A DNA stretch of 64,000 nt, taken from CBDBND01 sp965262665 (GTDB lineage Bacteria; Pseudomonadota; Alphaproteobacteria; Rhodospirillales; Rhodospirillaceae). The notes below the pieces were generated by a model. The model ran no database searches, was not told the DNA's origin, and was given only the letters and a program-made list of their open reading frames with translations. This document shows positions 17,214 through 25,849 of this stretch, piece after piece (position 1 is the first letter of the stretch; every line of letters begins with the position of its first letter). The translations under genes were made by a program, and so were the position numbers. The DNA is taken from assembly GCA_965262665.1 (NCBI GenBank), contig CBDHFR010000003.1:992001-1056000 (forward strand), written 5' to 3'.

Positions 17214-18437
17214 TTGGCGACGGACATCCCCTCAGCGCAAGAAACCAAGAGCATCTGGTCGCTCTTACATCAACCCCTGTTCAGGGCCGTTTGGCTGGGT
17301 ATTTGTCTGTCCAATCTGGGCTATTGGATGCAGACCATCACCGCCGCATGGCTGATGAAGGACTGGACCGATGGCGACCCTCTTTTGGTGTCCTTGGTTC
17401 AGACAGCCTATTTCCTGCCACCGGTTTGCCTGATGGTGGCTGCGGGTACGCTGTCCGACCGGCTGGACCGCCGGCGCATGCTGATCCTCGCCAACACTTG
17501 GATGATGATTGCCGCTGCCTGGCTGGCGCTGTTGATTTACCAAGGCAATACTGACCCGGTCATGCTACTGGCTCTGTCGGCGCTGTTGGCTGTCGGCTTT
17601 GCCCTCAACCAACCGACCCAGTCTGCAATTGTGCCCGAAATCGTTGGTATCCAAAACGTGCCTTATGCGGTGAGCCTCTACAGCATCGCCAACAATGGTG
17701 CACGCGTGTTGGGACCCGGCATCGCCGGTGTTTTGATTCCCATTATCGGTGGTGCAGCAGTGATCGGCATCAACGCAACCACGTATATATTTTTGCTCGC
17801 AGTCTTGATTTGGTGGCGGCGTAAACCACAACCGGCCGATACGTCGAAAGAAGGATTCCTCAGAGCCATCGTCACTGGTTTTACTTTCGCTCGCCAATCG
17901 TCAGCCTACCGCACTATTCTGGTGCGCGGCGGTCTGTTCTTTATCGTCACATCCATCATCCTAGCGATGATGCCCATGCTGGTGCCGGACTCTGCAGACT
18001 ATGGCATCGTTTTCGGCTGTTTTGGTGCCGGTGCCATCGTCGGCGCGGTGAACTATCCGCGCCTGTCGTACCGCTATACGCGTAACACCATTGTCTTCGG
18101 CGCGATTGTCATTCACGCCGTCATGTTGGCTTTGCTCTCGGTATTCACCTCTTCAATGGTCATGGGTGTCATTCTCTTAATTGCCGGAACCGCGTGGTTC
18201 TTCGTCATGTCTGCGATGCAAATTTCAGCCCAGTTGGTTTTGCCGAATGCCCTGCGCGGCCGCGGCATTGCCATCCTTAACATGACCTTGATGATGGGTT
18301 ATGCGGCAGGCAGTCCCCTGTGGGGCGCAGTGGCAACGTTTACTTCGCCGCGCATGAGCATGCTTATCGCGGCGTGTTTATCGCTGTTGTTTTTGGGTTT
18401 GACCTACCGGTTACCGTTTCCACAGGATTCCGACTGA
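17214..18437 (+). CDS. MFS transporter, MFS_3 (EntS-like) family
   Basis: This 407-residue membrane protein has about 12 predicted helices and starts at TTG 17214; no ATG fits before the first helix. The motifs NLGYWMQTITAAWLM near the start and SDRLDRRRMLILAN after helix 2 mark the MFS_3 group, whose characterised members export siderophores or drugs. It stands divergently from the amine-oxidase unit (178 bases between) and converges on the IclR gene. It may export or import a compound handled by the neighbouring exported oxidases; direction and substrate are not predictable. Confidence 0.8.
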   Translation: MATDIPSAQETKSIWSLLHQPLFRAVWLGICLSNLGYWMQTITAAWLMKDWTDGDPLLVSLVQTAYFLPPVCLMVAAGTLSDRLDRRRMLILANTWMMIAAAWLALLIYQGNTDPVMLLALSALLAVGFALNQPTQSAIVPEIVGIQNVPYAVSLYSIANNGARVLGPGIAGVLIPIIGGAAVIGINATTYIFLLAVLIWWRRKPQPADTSKEGFLRAIVTGFTFARQSSAYRTILVRGGLFFIVTSIILAMMPMLVPDSADYGIVFGCFGAGAIVGAVNYPRLSYRYTRNTIVFGAIVIHAVMLALLSVFTSSMVMGVILLIAGTAWFFVMSAMQISAQLVLPNALRGRGIAILNMTLMMGYAAGSPLWGAVATFTSPRMSMLIAACLSLLFLGLTYRLPFPQDSD

Positions 18438-18457
18438 CCGGCGGAAGCCTAAAAGCG

Positions 18458-19249
18458 TTACGCCGCGTCAGGCAGGCTGGCGTTCCACCGGTTGATGTCC
18501 TTGCCCATCACATCGGCCGCTGTGACCATGTCCTCAGCATACCGTTCGATGGCTTGCTGGAGTGTCATCGCCGTTGTGTAAAAGCGGGCCGACAGAGTAG
18601 CGAAGACTTCGCCGTCAACAATGATGGGGACGGCCAGAGCATTGTGATTGGCTTCGACGACACGCATGCAGGCATAACCATCTGCCTTCACCGTCTCTAG
18701 TGATCCCCTAAAAATATCGAGGTTGGTTCCGCTGCGCGACAGCGCATCGGAATCTTCGGTGAGGGCGAAAGTAATGAGTTCATCCCGCTTATGGGGATCG
18801 CAATTGGCAAGATACACGGCACCCGAAGCCGTACTCAGTAATGGAATATTGAACCCTCCACGATGCCGGCGAATGGCAAAGGGACTGATTTCGTCGGTGG
18901 TGTCTCTCACCAACATGTGAGACCCATTGATCGTACTCAGAGCGATTGGCCAAAGTATTTTTTTACACAGGTCCGTCATGATGGGACGGGCCACCTGGGG
19001 GATCCACTCTTCCTGATCGTAGCCGTGACTGAGGGTACGGACTTGCGCTGTTAGGCGATACTTTTTGTCTTGAGTATCGCGGAACAAATATCCGAGAGAC
19101 TCCAGAGTGCGGAGCAGGCGAAAAGCGGTCGGCCGAGGTAAATCCGTCAACTGACCGACCTGCGTTACGGTGAGGCCATTGTGACGGTTCAGCAATTGTA
19201 TAATGTCGAGACCGCGCTCAAGCGCACGGACTGAAGACTGTTGGCCCAT
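18458..19249 (-). CDS. IclR-family transcriptional regulator
   Basis: This 263-residue protein has the N-terminal winged helix (RALERGLDIIQLLNRHNGLTVTQVGQLTDLPRPTAFRLLRTLESLGYL) and the C-terminal effector domain of IclR regulators. The effector part has FNIPLLSTASGAVYLAN and ends with the helix QQAIERYAEDM. Such proteins usually control adjacent catabolic genes in response to aromatic or acid ligands. It is transcribed divergently from the alpha/beta hydrolase at 19478, and an inverted repeat between them (19338-19364) is a candidate binding site. The hydrolase and perhaps the cupin genes are likely targets. Confidence 0.88.
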   Translation of the reverse strand: MGQQSSVRALERGLDIIQLLNRHNGLTVTQVGQLTDLPRPTAFRLLRTLESLGYLFRDTQDKKYRLTAQVRTLSHGYDQEEWIPQVARPIMTDLCKKILWPIALSTINGSHMLVRDTTDEISPFAIRRHRGGFNIPLLSTASGAVYLANCDPHKRDELITFALTEDSDALSRSGTNLDIFRGSLETVKADGYACMRVVEANHNALAVPIIVDGEVFATLSARFYTTAMTLQQAIERYAEDMVTAADVMGKDINRWNASLPDAA

Positions 19250-19337
19250 CCCGGTCGTTCCATTGGTGTAGTAAAACTGACAAATACAAAATAGGTACGG
19301 CCACCTGGAGACCGCAAGATCAACATCGGTTGCTTGG

Positions 19338-19364
19338 TAAACGAAATCACCTCATGGTCGTTTA
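19338..19364. promoter_or_regulatory. Inverted repeat, candidate IclR operator
   Basis: TAAACGA and TCGTTTA lie 13 bases apart in the 228-base space between the divergent IclR and hydrolase genes, roughly 115-140 bases before the hydrolase start. Spacing and location suit a dimeric regulator controlling both directions. No footprint-like consensus was available, so this rests on symmetry and position alone. Confidence 0.35.
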
Positions 19365-19477
19365 GCGAACGGGTACAGTTCTGTGCCGCAACAAGTGGAC
19401 CAAGTCAAAAAGTGTGGTTTTCCGCGGGTTTGCCATCGATCACTATGGAAATCAGAGCAACCGAGGAGCGTTAGTCG

Positions 19478-20317
19478 TTGGAAGCTGTTAAACGGGCCTT
19501 TGCCGACCTAGAGGAAGGTCAGGTCCACTATTGGATCTCCCGGTCGGCGACTCCTGACAAACCGCCGCTTGTGCTGCTCCATCCCGGACCGGGCACGGCC
19601 CGCATTCAGCTGCCCTTGCTCAAAGTCTTGAGCCGTAGCCGCACGGTTATCGCTCCCGATCTCATGGGCATGGGAGATTCGGCGGCGCCGCCTTTTCCCG
19701 ACGAGGAACCGCCTGAGTTGGATTACTACGCCGATGCCATCGCCCGTTTTCTGGATGCCATCGACGTTGGCCAGTGTGATGTATACGGCTCGTCTCTCGG
19801 CGGGCGGGTTGCCATCGAACTTGCGGTGAACCAGCCGGAGCGGGTGCGCCGGCTGATCCTCGGCCAGGTGCGCATCTTAAAAGGACAAGACCTGGTCGCC
19901 ATGGCGGAACGTCATGCACCAAAAGTGGAGCCCGATCAGAATGGCGTATACGTCCACTTTTTGTGGAACCGTCTGCGCGATCTCTACACCTACTTTCCCT
20001 GGTTCAAACGCAAGGAAGAGAACCGCCGCAAGAAAGATTTACCGCCGGCAGAGTTAATGCATATCGCCTATATCGAACAGGTGAAGATGGCGACAACAGC
20101 TCACTTGGCCTTCTCGGCCTACTATCGTTATCCCATCGAAGAAAAACTCGGGCAGATCAAAGCCAAGACTTTGGTGCGCGGCGACGACATTGCGCCGATG
20201 ATTCCCGATGCGGAAGAATGGGACCCTATTCTCAAAGGTGATCCCCTGACCTCAACGCCGGAGGCGGTGGCCGCTTTTGCGGACCAGATGAATGCGTTTC
20301 TGGATAGCGACGGGTAA
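19478..20317 (+). CDS. Alpha/beta hydrolase, 279 aa
   Basis: A TTG at 19478 is used as start because GAGGAG lies about 10 bases upstream and no ATG precedes the fold. The protein shows LLHPGPGTARIQLPLL (oxyanion region), VIAPDLMGMGDSAAPP and the nucleophile elbow VYGSSLGGRVAIELA (GSSLG, Ser near 109). It resembles C-C bond hydrolases and esterases of aromatic catabolism, but it lacks a clear C-terminal GHxP-type histidine motif, so activity is uncertain. It is likely controlled by the divergent IclR regulator. Confidence 0.75.
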   Translation: MEAVKRAFADLEEGQVHYWISRSATPDKPPLVLLHPGPGTARIQLPLLKVLSRSRTVIAPDLMGMGDSAAPPFPDEEPPELDYYADAIARFLDAIDVGQCDVYGSSLGGRVAIELAVNQPERVRRLILGQVRILKGQDLVAMAERHAPKVEPDQNGVYVHFLWNRLRDLYTYFPWFKRKEENRRKKDLPPAELMHIAYIEQVKMATTAHLAFSAYYRYPIEEKLGQIKAKTLVRGDDIAPMIPDAEEWDPILKGDPLTSTPEAVAAFADQMNAFLDSDG

Positions 20318-20320
20318 TCG

Positions 20321-21058
20321 TTACGCCGGTTCAGACCACATCAAGAGAGTGCAGCCGTCATCGCTGGCCGAGAGCACGGTGTCTTCGCTGCGTGACGGAC
20401 GATGACTGTAACCAAGCCGATCAAACAACGTACCGTCTTTGAGGGACATCGCCCCTTCGAGGACTACCCATTCCCACGTGCACGCCGGATCGAGTTTAAG
20501 AGCACCTGAAAATCCAGCGGACAAACGGGCAAGCAGTGTTTCCGCACCATTGGTTTCGTCACGGCTGAGCACTTTCTTTTCAACCCCGTCTGGTGCGTCG
20601 GGCCAGGGTGTCCAGTCCTGCTCTTTCGTTTTCAGATGAATGATGTGCGGCCGCCCGTCGTCGATCCGCGCGCCCGGATAATCGTATTCGTGATCGTGTT
20701 CCCGCTCACCGACTGAAATGAGATCCGTGGTCTGGCCCATCTTGATAATGATGTCCGACCCACTTGGGGAATGATCCACCCAGCCATGAACAATGCCGCC
20801 CGGCCGGTATAGGTATGAGCCCTCAACCAACAGATCATTGCCGTTGAGGTCCACATCGCCGGAGAGGATCAGTGCCTCTTCAAACTCGCTGTGATAATGA
20901 GCCCCAGCAGGCCCCTTCCAATCTTTCGGGATACGCACGAATGATGTATCCGATCCGGTATCGGGATCGACGCTCAACTGTTTGCGCTCAGCACCCGTGT
21001 TGAGGATTTCCTCCCACGGCAAGGCGCTTCCATCCACGTGCGAAAGATGAGGCCGCAT
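20321..21058 (-). CDS. Cupin-domain protein (DUF4437/ChrR-cupin-like)
   Basis: This 245-residue soluble protein is built from two cupin halves. The first half has the metal-binding pattern AHYHSEFEEALILSGDVDLNG (HxH…E, near residues 54-72), followed by SYLYRPGGIVHGW with a further His. The second half (WEWVVLEGAMSLKDG) lacks the HxH pair. It is a paralog of the next gene and lies 16 bases after it, so the two are co-transcribed with the upstream alcohol dehydrogenase. Possible roles are small-molecule isomerase, dioxygenase or ligand sensor. There is no DNA-binding domain. Confidence 0.75.
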   Translation of the reverse strand: MRPHLSHVDGSALPWEEILNTGAERKQLSVDPDTGSDTSFVRIPKDWKGPAGAHYHSEFEEALILSGDVDLNGNDLLVEGSYLYRPGGIVHGWVDHSPSGSDIIIKMGQTTDLISVGEREHDHEYDYPGARIDDGRPHIIHLKTKEQDWTPWPDAPDGVEKKVLSRDETNGAETLLARLSAGFSGALKLDPACTWEWVVLEGAMSLKDGTLFDRLGYSHRPSRSEDTVLSASDDGCTLLMWSEPA

Positions 21059-21074
21059 GATTGCGCTCCTTGGT

Positions 21075-21815
21075 TCAAGACTCCGCGTGCATCCAGGTTA
21101 GCACAACACAGCCGTCCTCAGAACCTGTCATGGCAGCATGGCTGGTACCGGGCGGCGCATAGTAATAGGTGTTGGCGCCAAACGTTGAACCGTCCTCCCG
21201 CTGCTGAGAACCCGAAAGGAGCAACCATTCGCGGCCGTATTTACTGTCGGTGCTGAGGCGGCCGGACCATCCCGGCTCTAAAGCGAGTAGCGCCGTATAG
21301 GCTTTTGTTGCTGGATCCATGCTCAGTAGTTTGAACCTGTACCGGTTGTCCTCATCACCCTGCTCCGTCCACTCCATCTCCGGGGTTTTGAGATGTAGCA
21401 CGTGGCCGCGGGGATCGGTGATGGGCTCGAGTGGATATTCCTCTTCGGATTTAGGCTCGTGTACCAGGTTGAAATCCATCTCGGCGCCCATGCGAATGAT
21501 GCAATGACACCCCTCCTGTGTGGCGCCTTCGTCATGGCCGTGCACGATCTTTGATGGGCGGTACAAATAAGACCCGTCAACCAAGCGGTCGCGACCGCCG
21601 TTAAGAGTGACATCCCCTTCGATGATTAAGGCCTCTTCAAAACAGGAGTGAAAGTGAGCCACCCCGCCGCCTTTCCATTTGGCAGGAATGTGGACGTACT
21701 GGGTCACTTCGCCGGTATCGGGATCGTGACTTAGCACTTTACGCTTTAGGCCATGCTCACCGAGAGACTGCCAGGGCAAGGATTCAATATCGATAGGGCC
21801 AACGGCTGCTTTCAT
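21075..21815 (-). CDS. Cupin-domain protein, tandem paralog
   Basis: This 246-residue protein has the same two-cupin architecture as the gene downstream. The metal-site segment is VAHFHSCFEEALIIEGDVTLNG, then GSYLYRPSKIVHGHDEG. The C-terminal half (REWLLLSGSQQREDG…YYYAPPGTSHAAM) again has a cupin pattern, this time with a His. It lies 15 bases after the alcohol dehydrogenase gene and 16 before its paralog, so the three genes 22859-20321 form an operon. The paralog pair may form a heteromer or act on related substrates. Confidence 0.75.
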   Translation of the reverse strand: MKAAVGPIDIESLPWQSLGEHGLKRKVLSHDPDTGEVTQYVHIPAKWKGGGVAHFHSCFEEALIIEGDVTLNGGRDRLVDGSYLYRPSKIVHGHDEGATQEGCHCIIRMGAEMDFNLVHEPKSEEEYPLEPITDPRGHVLHLKTPEMEWTEQGDEDNRYRFKLLSMDPATKAYTALLALEPGWSGRLSTDSKYGREWLLLSGSQQREDGSTFGANTYYYAPPGTSHAAMTGSEDGCVVLTWMHAES

Positions 21816-21830
21816 GATGCGTCTCCGCGG

Positions 21831-22859
21831 TTAGGGGTCGGTGACATTGATGATCACCCGACCGACATCCTTGGACTCCGGTCCGGTCAGCAATTGAAAC
21901 GCCTTGGGTGCGTCATCCAAGTCAAAGCGATGCGTGATCGATGGTTTGAGATCGATCTTGCCGTCAGCGATAAGTTTCAATGCCAAATCCTGATGGTGCC
22001 CGGCACGCACACCAAACACCGCCGCTTCTTTATGGACCAACTGCCACGGCGTGATCGGCAATGGCACGGGCGCGCCGGTGAGCGCGATCCGCCCGCCCGG
22101 CGCGACAATGGGAAAACACTGGGCCACACCCCAATCACTGGCCGAGGTCTCCATCACGCAGTCCACACCACGGGGTACGAGAGCCAAGACCTTGTCCGCC
22201 ACGTCTTCACCGTGTTTGGCAATGGGCACCAAATGATCTGCACCAACGGCGGCGGCCAGGTCCGAGCGGTTGCCTGTGCCGCCGACGGCGATCACCGTCA
22301 GACCAGCGGCTTTGGCAGTGCCGACGGCCCCCCAGCCCATGGCGCCGACACCAACCACAGCGATGGTTTCGCCCACTTGCGGTTTCATCATATCGAAGGC
22401 GTTGAGGGCATCGACAATGCCACCGAGCATGGCCGCATCTTCAAACGTGACAGCATCGGGCAGTTTGGCCAGCTTGCGGGCCATCACCGGGGCATGGGTC
22501 TGACAACAGACCTGGCGGCCGGCATTGAGGAAGGACTCATCCAAACAGAGATTGGTTTTGCCGGCGCGGCAGTTACGACACTGGCCGCAATGGGCCATGG
22601 CCAAAGCGGACACGCGGTCGCCCGGCTCGAAGCCAAGCACGGCGCTGCCCACCTCTTCGATGACACCGGAGAAGTCGGCGCCAATGCCGACGGGATAATG
22701 CTTGATGTATTTGCCCGTCTCGTTGCGGTAGGCACCGAGGTCCGTGCCGTAGGGGGCATAGCACACCACACGGACGATCACTTCATCAGGCGAAGGTTCC
22801 GGTTTGTCGATGTCGACAACCCGCAGGTCGGCGGGCCCATGCAGAAGTGCGGCTTTCAT
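21831..22859 (-). CDS. Medium-chain (zinc-type) alcohol dehydrogenase
   Basis: This 342-residue MDR-family protein has the structural zinc lobe CGQCRNCRAGKTNLC (four Cys, near residues 91-105) and the NAD(P) site TIAVVGVGAMGWGAVGTAKA. The usual catalytic-zinc GHE motif is replaced: the equivalent region reads PVGIGADFSGVIEEVG. It may therefore keep only the structural zinc, or be a reductase of the quinone-oxidoreductase kind. It heads an operon with two cupin genes, following the SUMF1-like genes by 9 bases on the same strand. Confidence 0.82.
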   Translation of the reverse strand: MKAALLHGPADLRVVDIDKPEPSPDEVIVRVVCYAPYGTDLGAYRNETGKYIKHYPVGIGADFSGVIEEVGSAVLGFEPGDRVSALAMAHCGQCRNCRAGKTNLCLDESFLNAGRQVCCQTHAPVMARKLAKLPDAVTFEDAAMLGGIVDALNAFDMMKPQVGETIAVVGVGAMGWGAVGTAKAAGLTVIAVGGTGNRSDLAAAVGADHLVPIAKHGEDVADKVLALVPRGVDCVMETSASDWGVAQCFPIVAPGGRIALTGAPVPLPITPWQLVHKEAAVFGVRAGHHQDLALKLIADGKIDLKPSITHRFDLDDAPKAFQLLTGPESKDVGRVIINVTDP

Positions 22860-22868
22860 GCCGTTACC

Positions 22869-23795
22869 CTAAGGTAAATCACGTGCGATGCGCAGTCCGA
22901 ACACCTGGGTGATGAGTGTCTCTTCATCGCGGCCGCGGAAAGTGGGACGTAAACGCTCAGTTCGGGTGGACCAACAACCACCGCGCACGCTGCGCACAGT
23001 GCAACCTTCGTCCGAGAAAAAAGCGCCACCGTCGGTTGGCTGATCACTATAAGGTACCACGTAACAGTCCTCGACCCATTCCCAGACGTTGCCGATGACG
23101 TCGTAGAGGCCGAAACTGTTGGGTGGAAAGGATCCGACCGGTGAGGCCATTGCAAAACCGTCGTCGCAGTTCACTGGTGTATTGGGACGCAGTGGGCTGC
23201 GGCCAGACTGGTCGTAGATATTGGCATAAACACAGCCGTCGTCAGGGTCTTCGCCCCAGGCAAAGATATGGGTGTTGCGGTCATGGGCGACGTATTCCCA
23301 TTCCGCTTCCGTGGGTAGACGGTAGGGCTGTCCGGTTTTTGCCGCCAGCCAGTTCACATAGGCCTTGGCATCGGGCCAGGTGATGCAGGCCACTGGCTCC
23401 TGGTCTAGAGGCGGACGTCCATAGCCGGGGTTACTCCAACTGAGGCCCGGTGTGTTGCGCATACCCTCCTCAGTAATGATTCGACAGTCGTTGGGCGTCA
23501 CATGCCCGGTCTCTTCGACGAATCTTCGGAATTGCGCGGTGGTGATTTCAAAACGGCCGAGAGCAAAAGTGTAGCCGATGGTTACCGGATGCATCGGACC
23601 GTCGTAACGCTCTTCGGAAATACCACCGTCGTATCCCATGTCGTACCTGCCCGGCGGAATGACGACCATTTCTGGACAATCGGAACAATCCCTGAATACA
23701 GATTCTGCTTCTAGGGAAACCTCGGTCGCTGCCGTTGGCAGAGCAAACAAGACAATCGCCGCTACCGAATAGAGACGAGTGCTCCGTCTTGGCAT
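22869..23795 (-). CDS. Secreted SUMF1/FGE-sulfatase-fold protein (1 of 3)
   Basis: The start at 23795 (MPRRSTRLYSVAAIVLFALPTAA) gives 308 residues with a signal peptide; longer readings add an unlikely leader. The fold signatures are present: CSDCPEMVVIPPGRYDMGYDGG, PVACITWPDAKAYVNWLAAKTG, YRLPTEAEWEYVA and NVWEWVEDCYV. The segment that holds the two catalytic Cys in true formylglycine-generating enzymes here reads VRGGCWSTRTERLRPTFRGRD, so the canonical pair is absent and no sulfatase is nearby. Other users of this fold are EgtB- and PvdO-type enzymes and phage receptor-binding modules. It is one of three tandem paralogs only 4-5 bases apart. Confidence 0.82.
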   Translation of the reverse strand: MPRRSTRLYSVAAIVLFALPTAATEVSLEAESVFRDCSDCPEMVVIPPGRYDMGYDGGISEERYDGPMHPVTIGYTFALGRFEITTAQFRRFVEETGHVTPNDCRIITEEGMRNTPGLSWSNPGYGRPPLDQEPVACITWPDAKAYVNWLAAKTGQPYRLPTEAEWEYVAHDRNTHIFAWGEDPDDGCVYANIYDQSGRSPLRPNTPVNCDDGFAMASPVGSFPPNSFGLYDVIGNVWEWVEDCYVVPYSDQPTDGGAFFSDEGCTVRSVRGGCWSTRTERLRPTFRGRDEETLITQVFGLRIARDLP

Positions 23796-23800
23796 CGACG

Positions 23801-24721
23801 TTACCTCAACTCTCGAACAACACGGATACCGAACACCTGGGTGACAAAGTCTTCCGGATCGCGGCCGCGGAAGGAGGGGCGCTGCCAGGTGGCGCGGGAA
23901 TGCCATGCACCGCCGCGCATGACGCGGCGTTCGCACGCACCATCAACCTGGTGGGCGGACCCATCGGTAGGCTGCACACCGTAGGGGGCCACGTGACAGT
24001 CTTCCGTCCACTCCCAGACATTGCCTGTGATATCATGAACGCCGAATGCATTGGGTTCGAGCGATCCAACCGGCGCAACAATGGGATGGCCGTCGTTGCA
24101 GGCCACGGGGTCCCAGGGGCGCAAACCGGCGGCCGCTTGGTCAAAGTAATTGGCGACCGCACAGCCGGCTTCGGGATCACTGCCCCAGGCATAGTCCGTG
24201 GCGCCGCCGCCACGGGCCACATATTCCCATTCCGCTTCCGACGGCAGGCGATAGGACTGGCCGGTCCTGTCTGAAAGCCATGCGGCATAGGCCTTGGCGT
24301 CATGCCAGGTAACACAAGCCACCGGATCGTCGTCTCGCGGCGGCCGGCCGTAGCCTGGGTCACGCCAGTCCGCGTCGGGGACATATTCCACAGTTTCGCC
24401 TGTCCACATGCGGCAATTGGTGCCAGCGGCGTAGCCAGTGTCTTCGAAAAACGTGCGAAACTGGGCGTTGGTGATTTCAAGCAAACCGAACGCAAAACGG
24501 TAGCCGATGGTCACGTCATGGGGTGGGCCTTCATAGCGTTCTTCGCTGACGCCACCGTCAAAGCCCATGACGAAGGAGCCCGGCGGGATCACCACCATTT
24601 GAGGGCAATCGGCACAATCGGAAAATACCGCGCCGGGTTTGAGCGACACGTTTTCAGCAAACGCTTGCGGCATTAACGCTGCGATTAGCGCTGCCGCCAT
24701 TCCGAATACAAAGCGGTTCAT
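23801..24721 (-). CDS. Secreted SUMF1/FGE-sulfatase-fold protein (2 of 3)
   Basis: This 306-residue protein has a signal peptide (NRFVFGMAAALIAALMPQAFA). It shares the CADCPQMVVIPPGSFVMGFDGG start, YRLPSEAEWEYVARGG, and GNVWEWTEDCHVAPYG. The FGE catalytic segment reads MRGGAWHSRATWQRPSFRGRD with no Cys, so formylglycine generation is not expected. Conserved paired Cys elsewhere, such as CADC near the N-terminus, suggest periplasmic disulfides. It lies 5 bases before the preceding gene and 4 after the next, in a tight three-gene array. Confidence 0.82.
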   Translation of the reverse strand: MNRFVFGMAAALIAALMPQAFAENVSLKPGAVFSDCADCPQMVVIPPGSFVMGFDGGVSEERYEGPPHDVTIGYRFAFGLLEITNAQFRTFFEDTGYAAGTNCRMWTGETVEYVPDADWRDPGYGRPPRDDDPVACVTWHDAKAYAAWLSDRTGQSYRLPSEAEWEYVARGGGATDYAWGSDPEAGCAVANYFDQAAAGLRPWDPVACNDGHPIVAPVGSLEPNAFGVHDITGNVWEWTEDCHVAPYGVQPTDGSAHQVDGACERRVMRGGAWHSRATWQRPSFRGRDPEDFVTQVFGIRVVRELR

Positions 24722-24725
24722 AATT

Positions 24726-25679
24726 TTAGTCCCGTGCCGTCAAGTCGCGGGCGACGCGAAAACCGAAAATGTGACTGATGCGGTCTTCGGGATCACGGCC
24801 CCGAAACGTCGGGCGTTGCCAGGACAGGCTGGACGACCAAGCACCACCTTTTACAGCGCGCCGGTCACACAAGCCGGGCGCCTGAACGGCACTGCCGTCT
24901 GTGGGCTCGAGCGGGATCGGCATGACGTAGCAGTCCGCCACCCACTCCCACACGTTGCCAATCATGTCATACAGACCGAAGGCGTTGGGAGACAAAGAAC
25001 CAACGGACGCCACCATGGGAAAGCCGTCAACGCAATTTACCGGTTCGTGAGGAACTTTGGGATTTTTGCCTGACTGATCGTAATGGTTGGCAACGTCACA
25101 CCCCCCATCGGGGTCGTCGCCCCAGGCATAAGTGCCGGTGACACCAGCCCGCGCGGCATACTCCCATTCCGCTTCCGACGCCAAACGATAGGGTCGCCCC
25201 GTCTTGGCGGTCAGCCATAGAGTGTAGGCATAGACATCCCGCCAGGTGACACAGGCAACGGGCTCATCGTCTGCAGGCGGACGGCCGTAACCGGGATCGC
25301 GCCAGTCTGCGCCGGGGGTGTGATACCATGTCTCCCCGTTCCAAATGGCGCAGCCGGTGCCGGAGTTATGTCCGGTAGATTGAACAAACTCCGCATATTG
25401 GGCCTGGGTGACTTCCACTCGTCCCAAGGCGAAAGCATAGCCGATGGAGACATCGCGTACCGGGCCTTCGTAGCGCTCGTCGTTAACACCGCCATCGAAT
25501 CCCATAACAAAGTCGCCAGGTGGAATGACCACCATTTCGGGACAATCCGCACAGTCCTTAAAGACGGCGCCGTCATTCATCGCGATGTCGGCGGAGAGAG
25601 CGTTGAAACCGAAAAGTAAACTCGCAACGAGTGTGAGTGACGTCAACGCGGTTGGTCGCACGTTTTGTAAGTGCCTCAC
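24726..25679 (-). CDS. Secreted SUMF1/FGE-sulfatase-fold protein (3 of 3)
   Basis: This 317-residue protein starts at GTG 25679 with a signal peptide (…ALTSLTLVASLLFGFNALSA). The core has CADCPEMVVIPPGDFVMGFDGG, PVACVTWRDVYAYTLWLTAKTG, YRLASEAEWEYAARAG and MIGNVWEWVADCYVMP. The catalytic-Cys segment is VKGGAWSSSLSWQRPTFRGRD, again without Cys. As the first gene of the array it carries the promoter region (25680-25849), shared divergently with an MFS transporter. The three copies may modify or bind the same substrate, or form a heteromeric complex; no genuine partner is visible. Confidence 0.82.
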   Translation of the reverse strand: MRHLQNVRPTALTSLTLVASLLFGFNALSADIAMNDGAVFKDCADCPEMVVIPPGDFVMGFDGGVNDERYEGPVRDVSIGYAFALGRVEVTQAQYAEFVQSTGHNSGTGCAIWNGETWYHTPGADWRDPGYGRPPADDEPVACVTWRDVYAYTLWLTAKTGRPYRLASEAEWEYAARAGVTGTYAWGDDPDGGCDVANHYDQSGKNPKVPHEPVNCVDGFPMVASVGSLSPNAFGLYDMIGNVWEWVADCYVMPIPLEPTDGSAVQAPGLCDRRAVKGGAWSSSLSWQRPTFRGRDPEDRISHIFGFRVARDLTARD

Positions 25680-25849
25680 TGTGGTCCCCCATATCTGTTT
25701 ATTGGCCGATTATGGTCATTCAGAGCCCGAAGCGAAAGACCCCAAGACTCCTTGTTCCGCCCATGACCAAATAACGTTGATTCTTCCCACTTTGCGTCGG
25801 CGATCGTTTAGGGGCAGAGTATGCGCGTCATAGCCAGGGATCAGACGTT

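Noticed and set aside
22869..25679. True formylglycine-generating enzymes activating sulfatases
   Set aside because: The catalytic Cys pair is missing in all three and no sulfatase gene is in the window.
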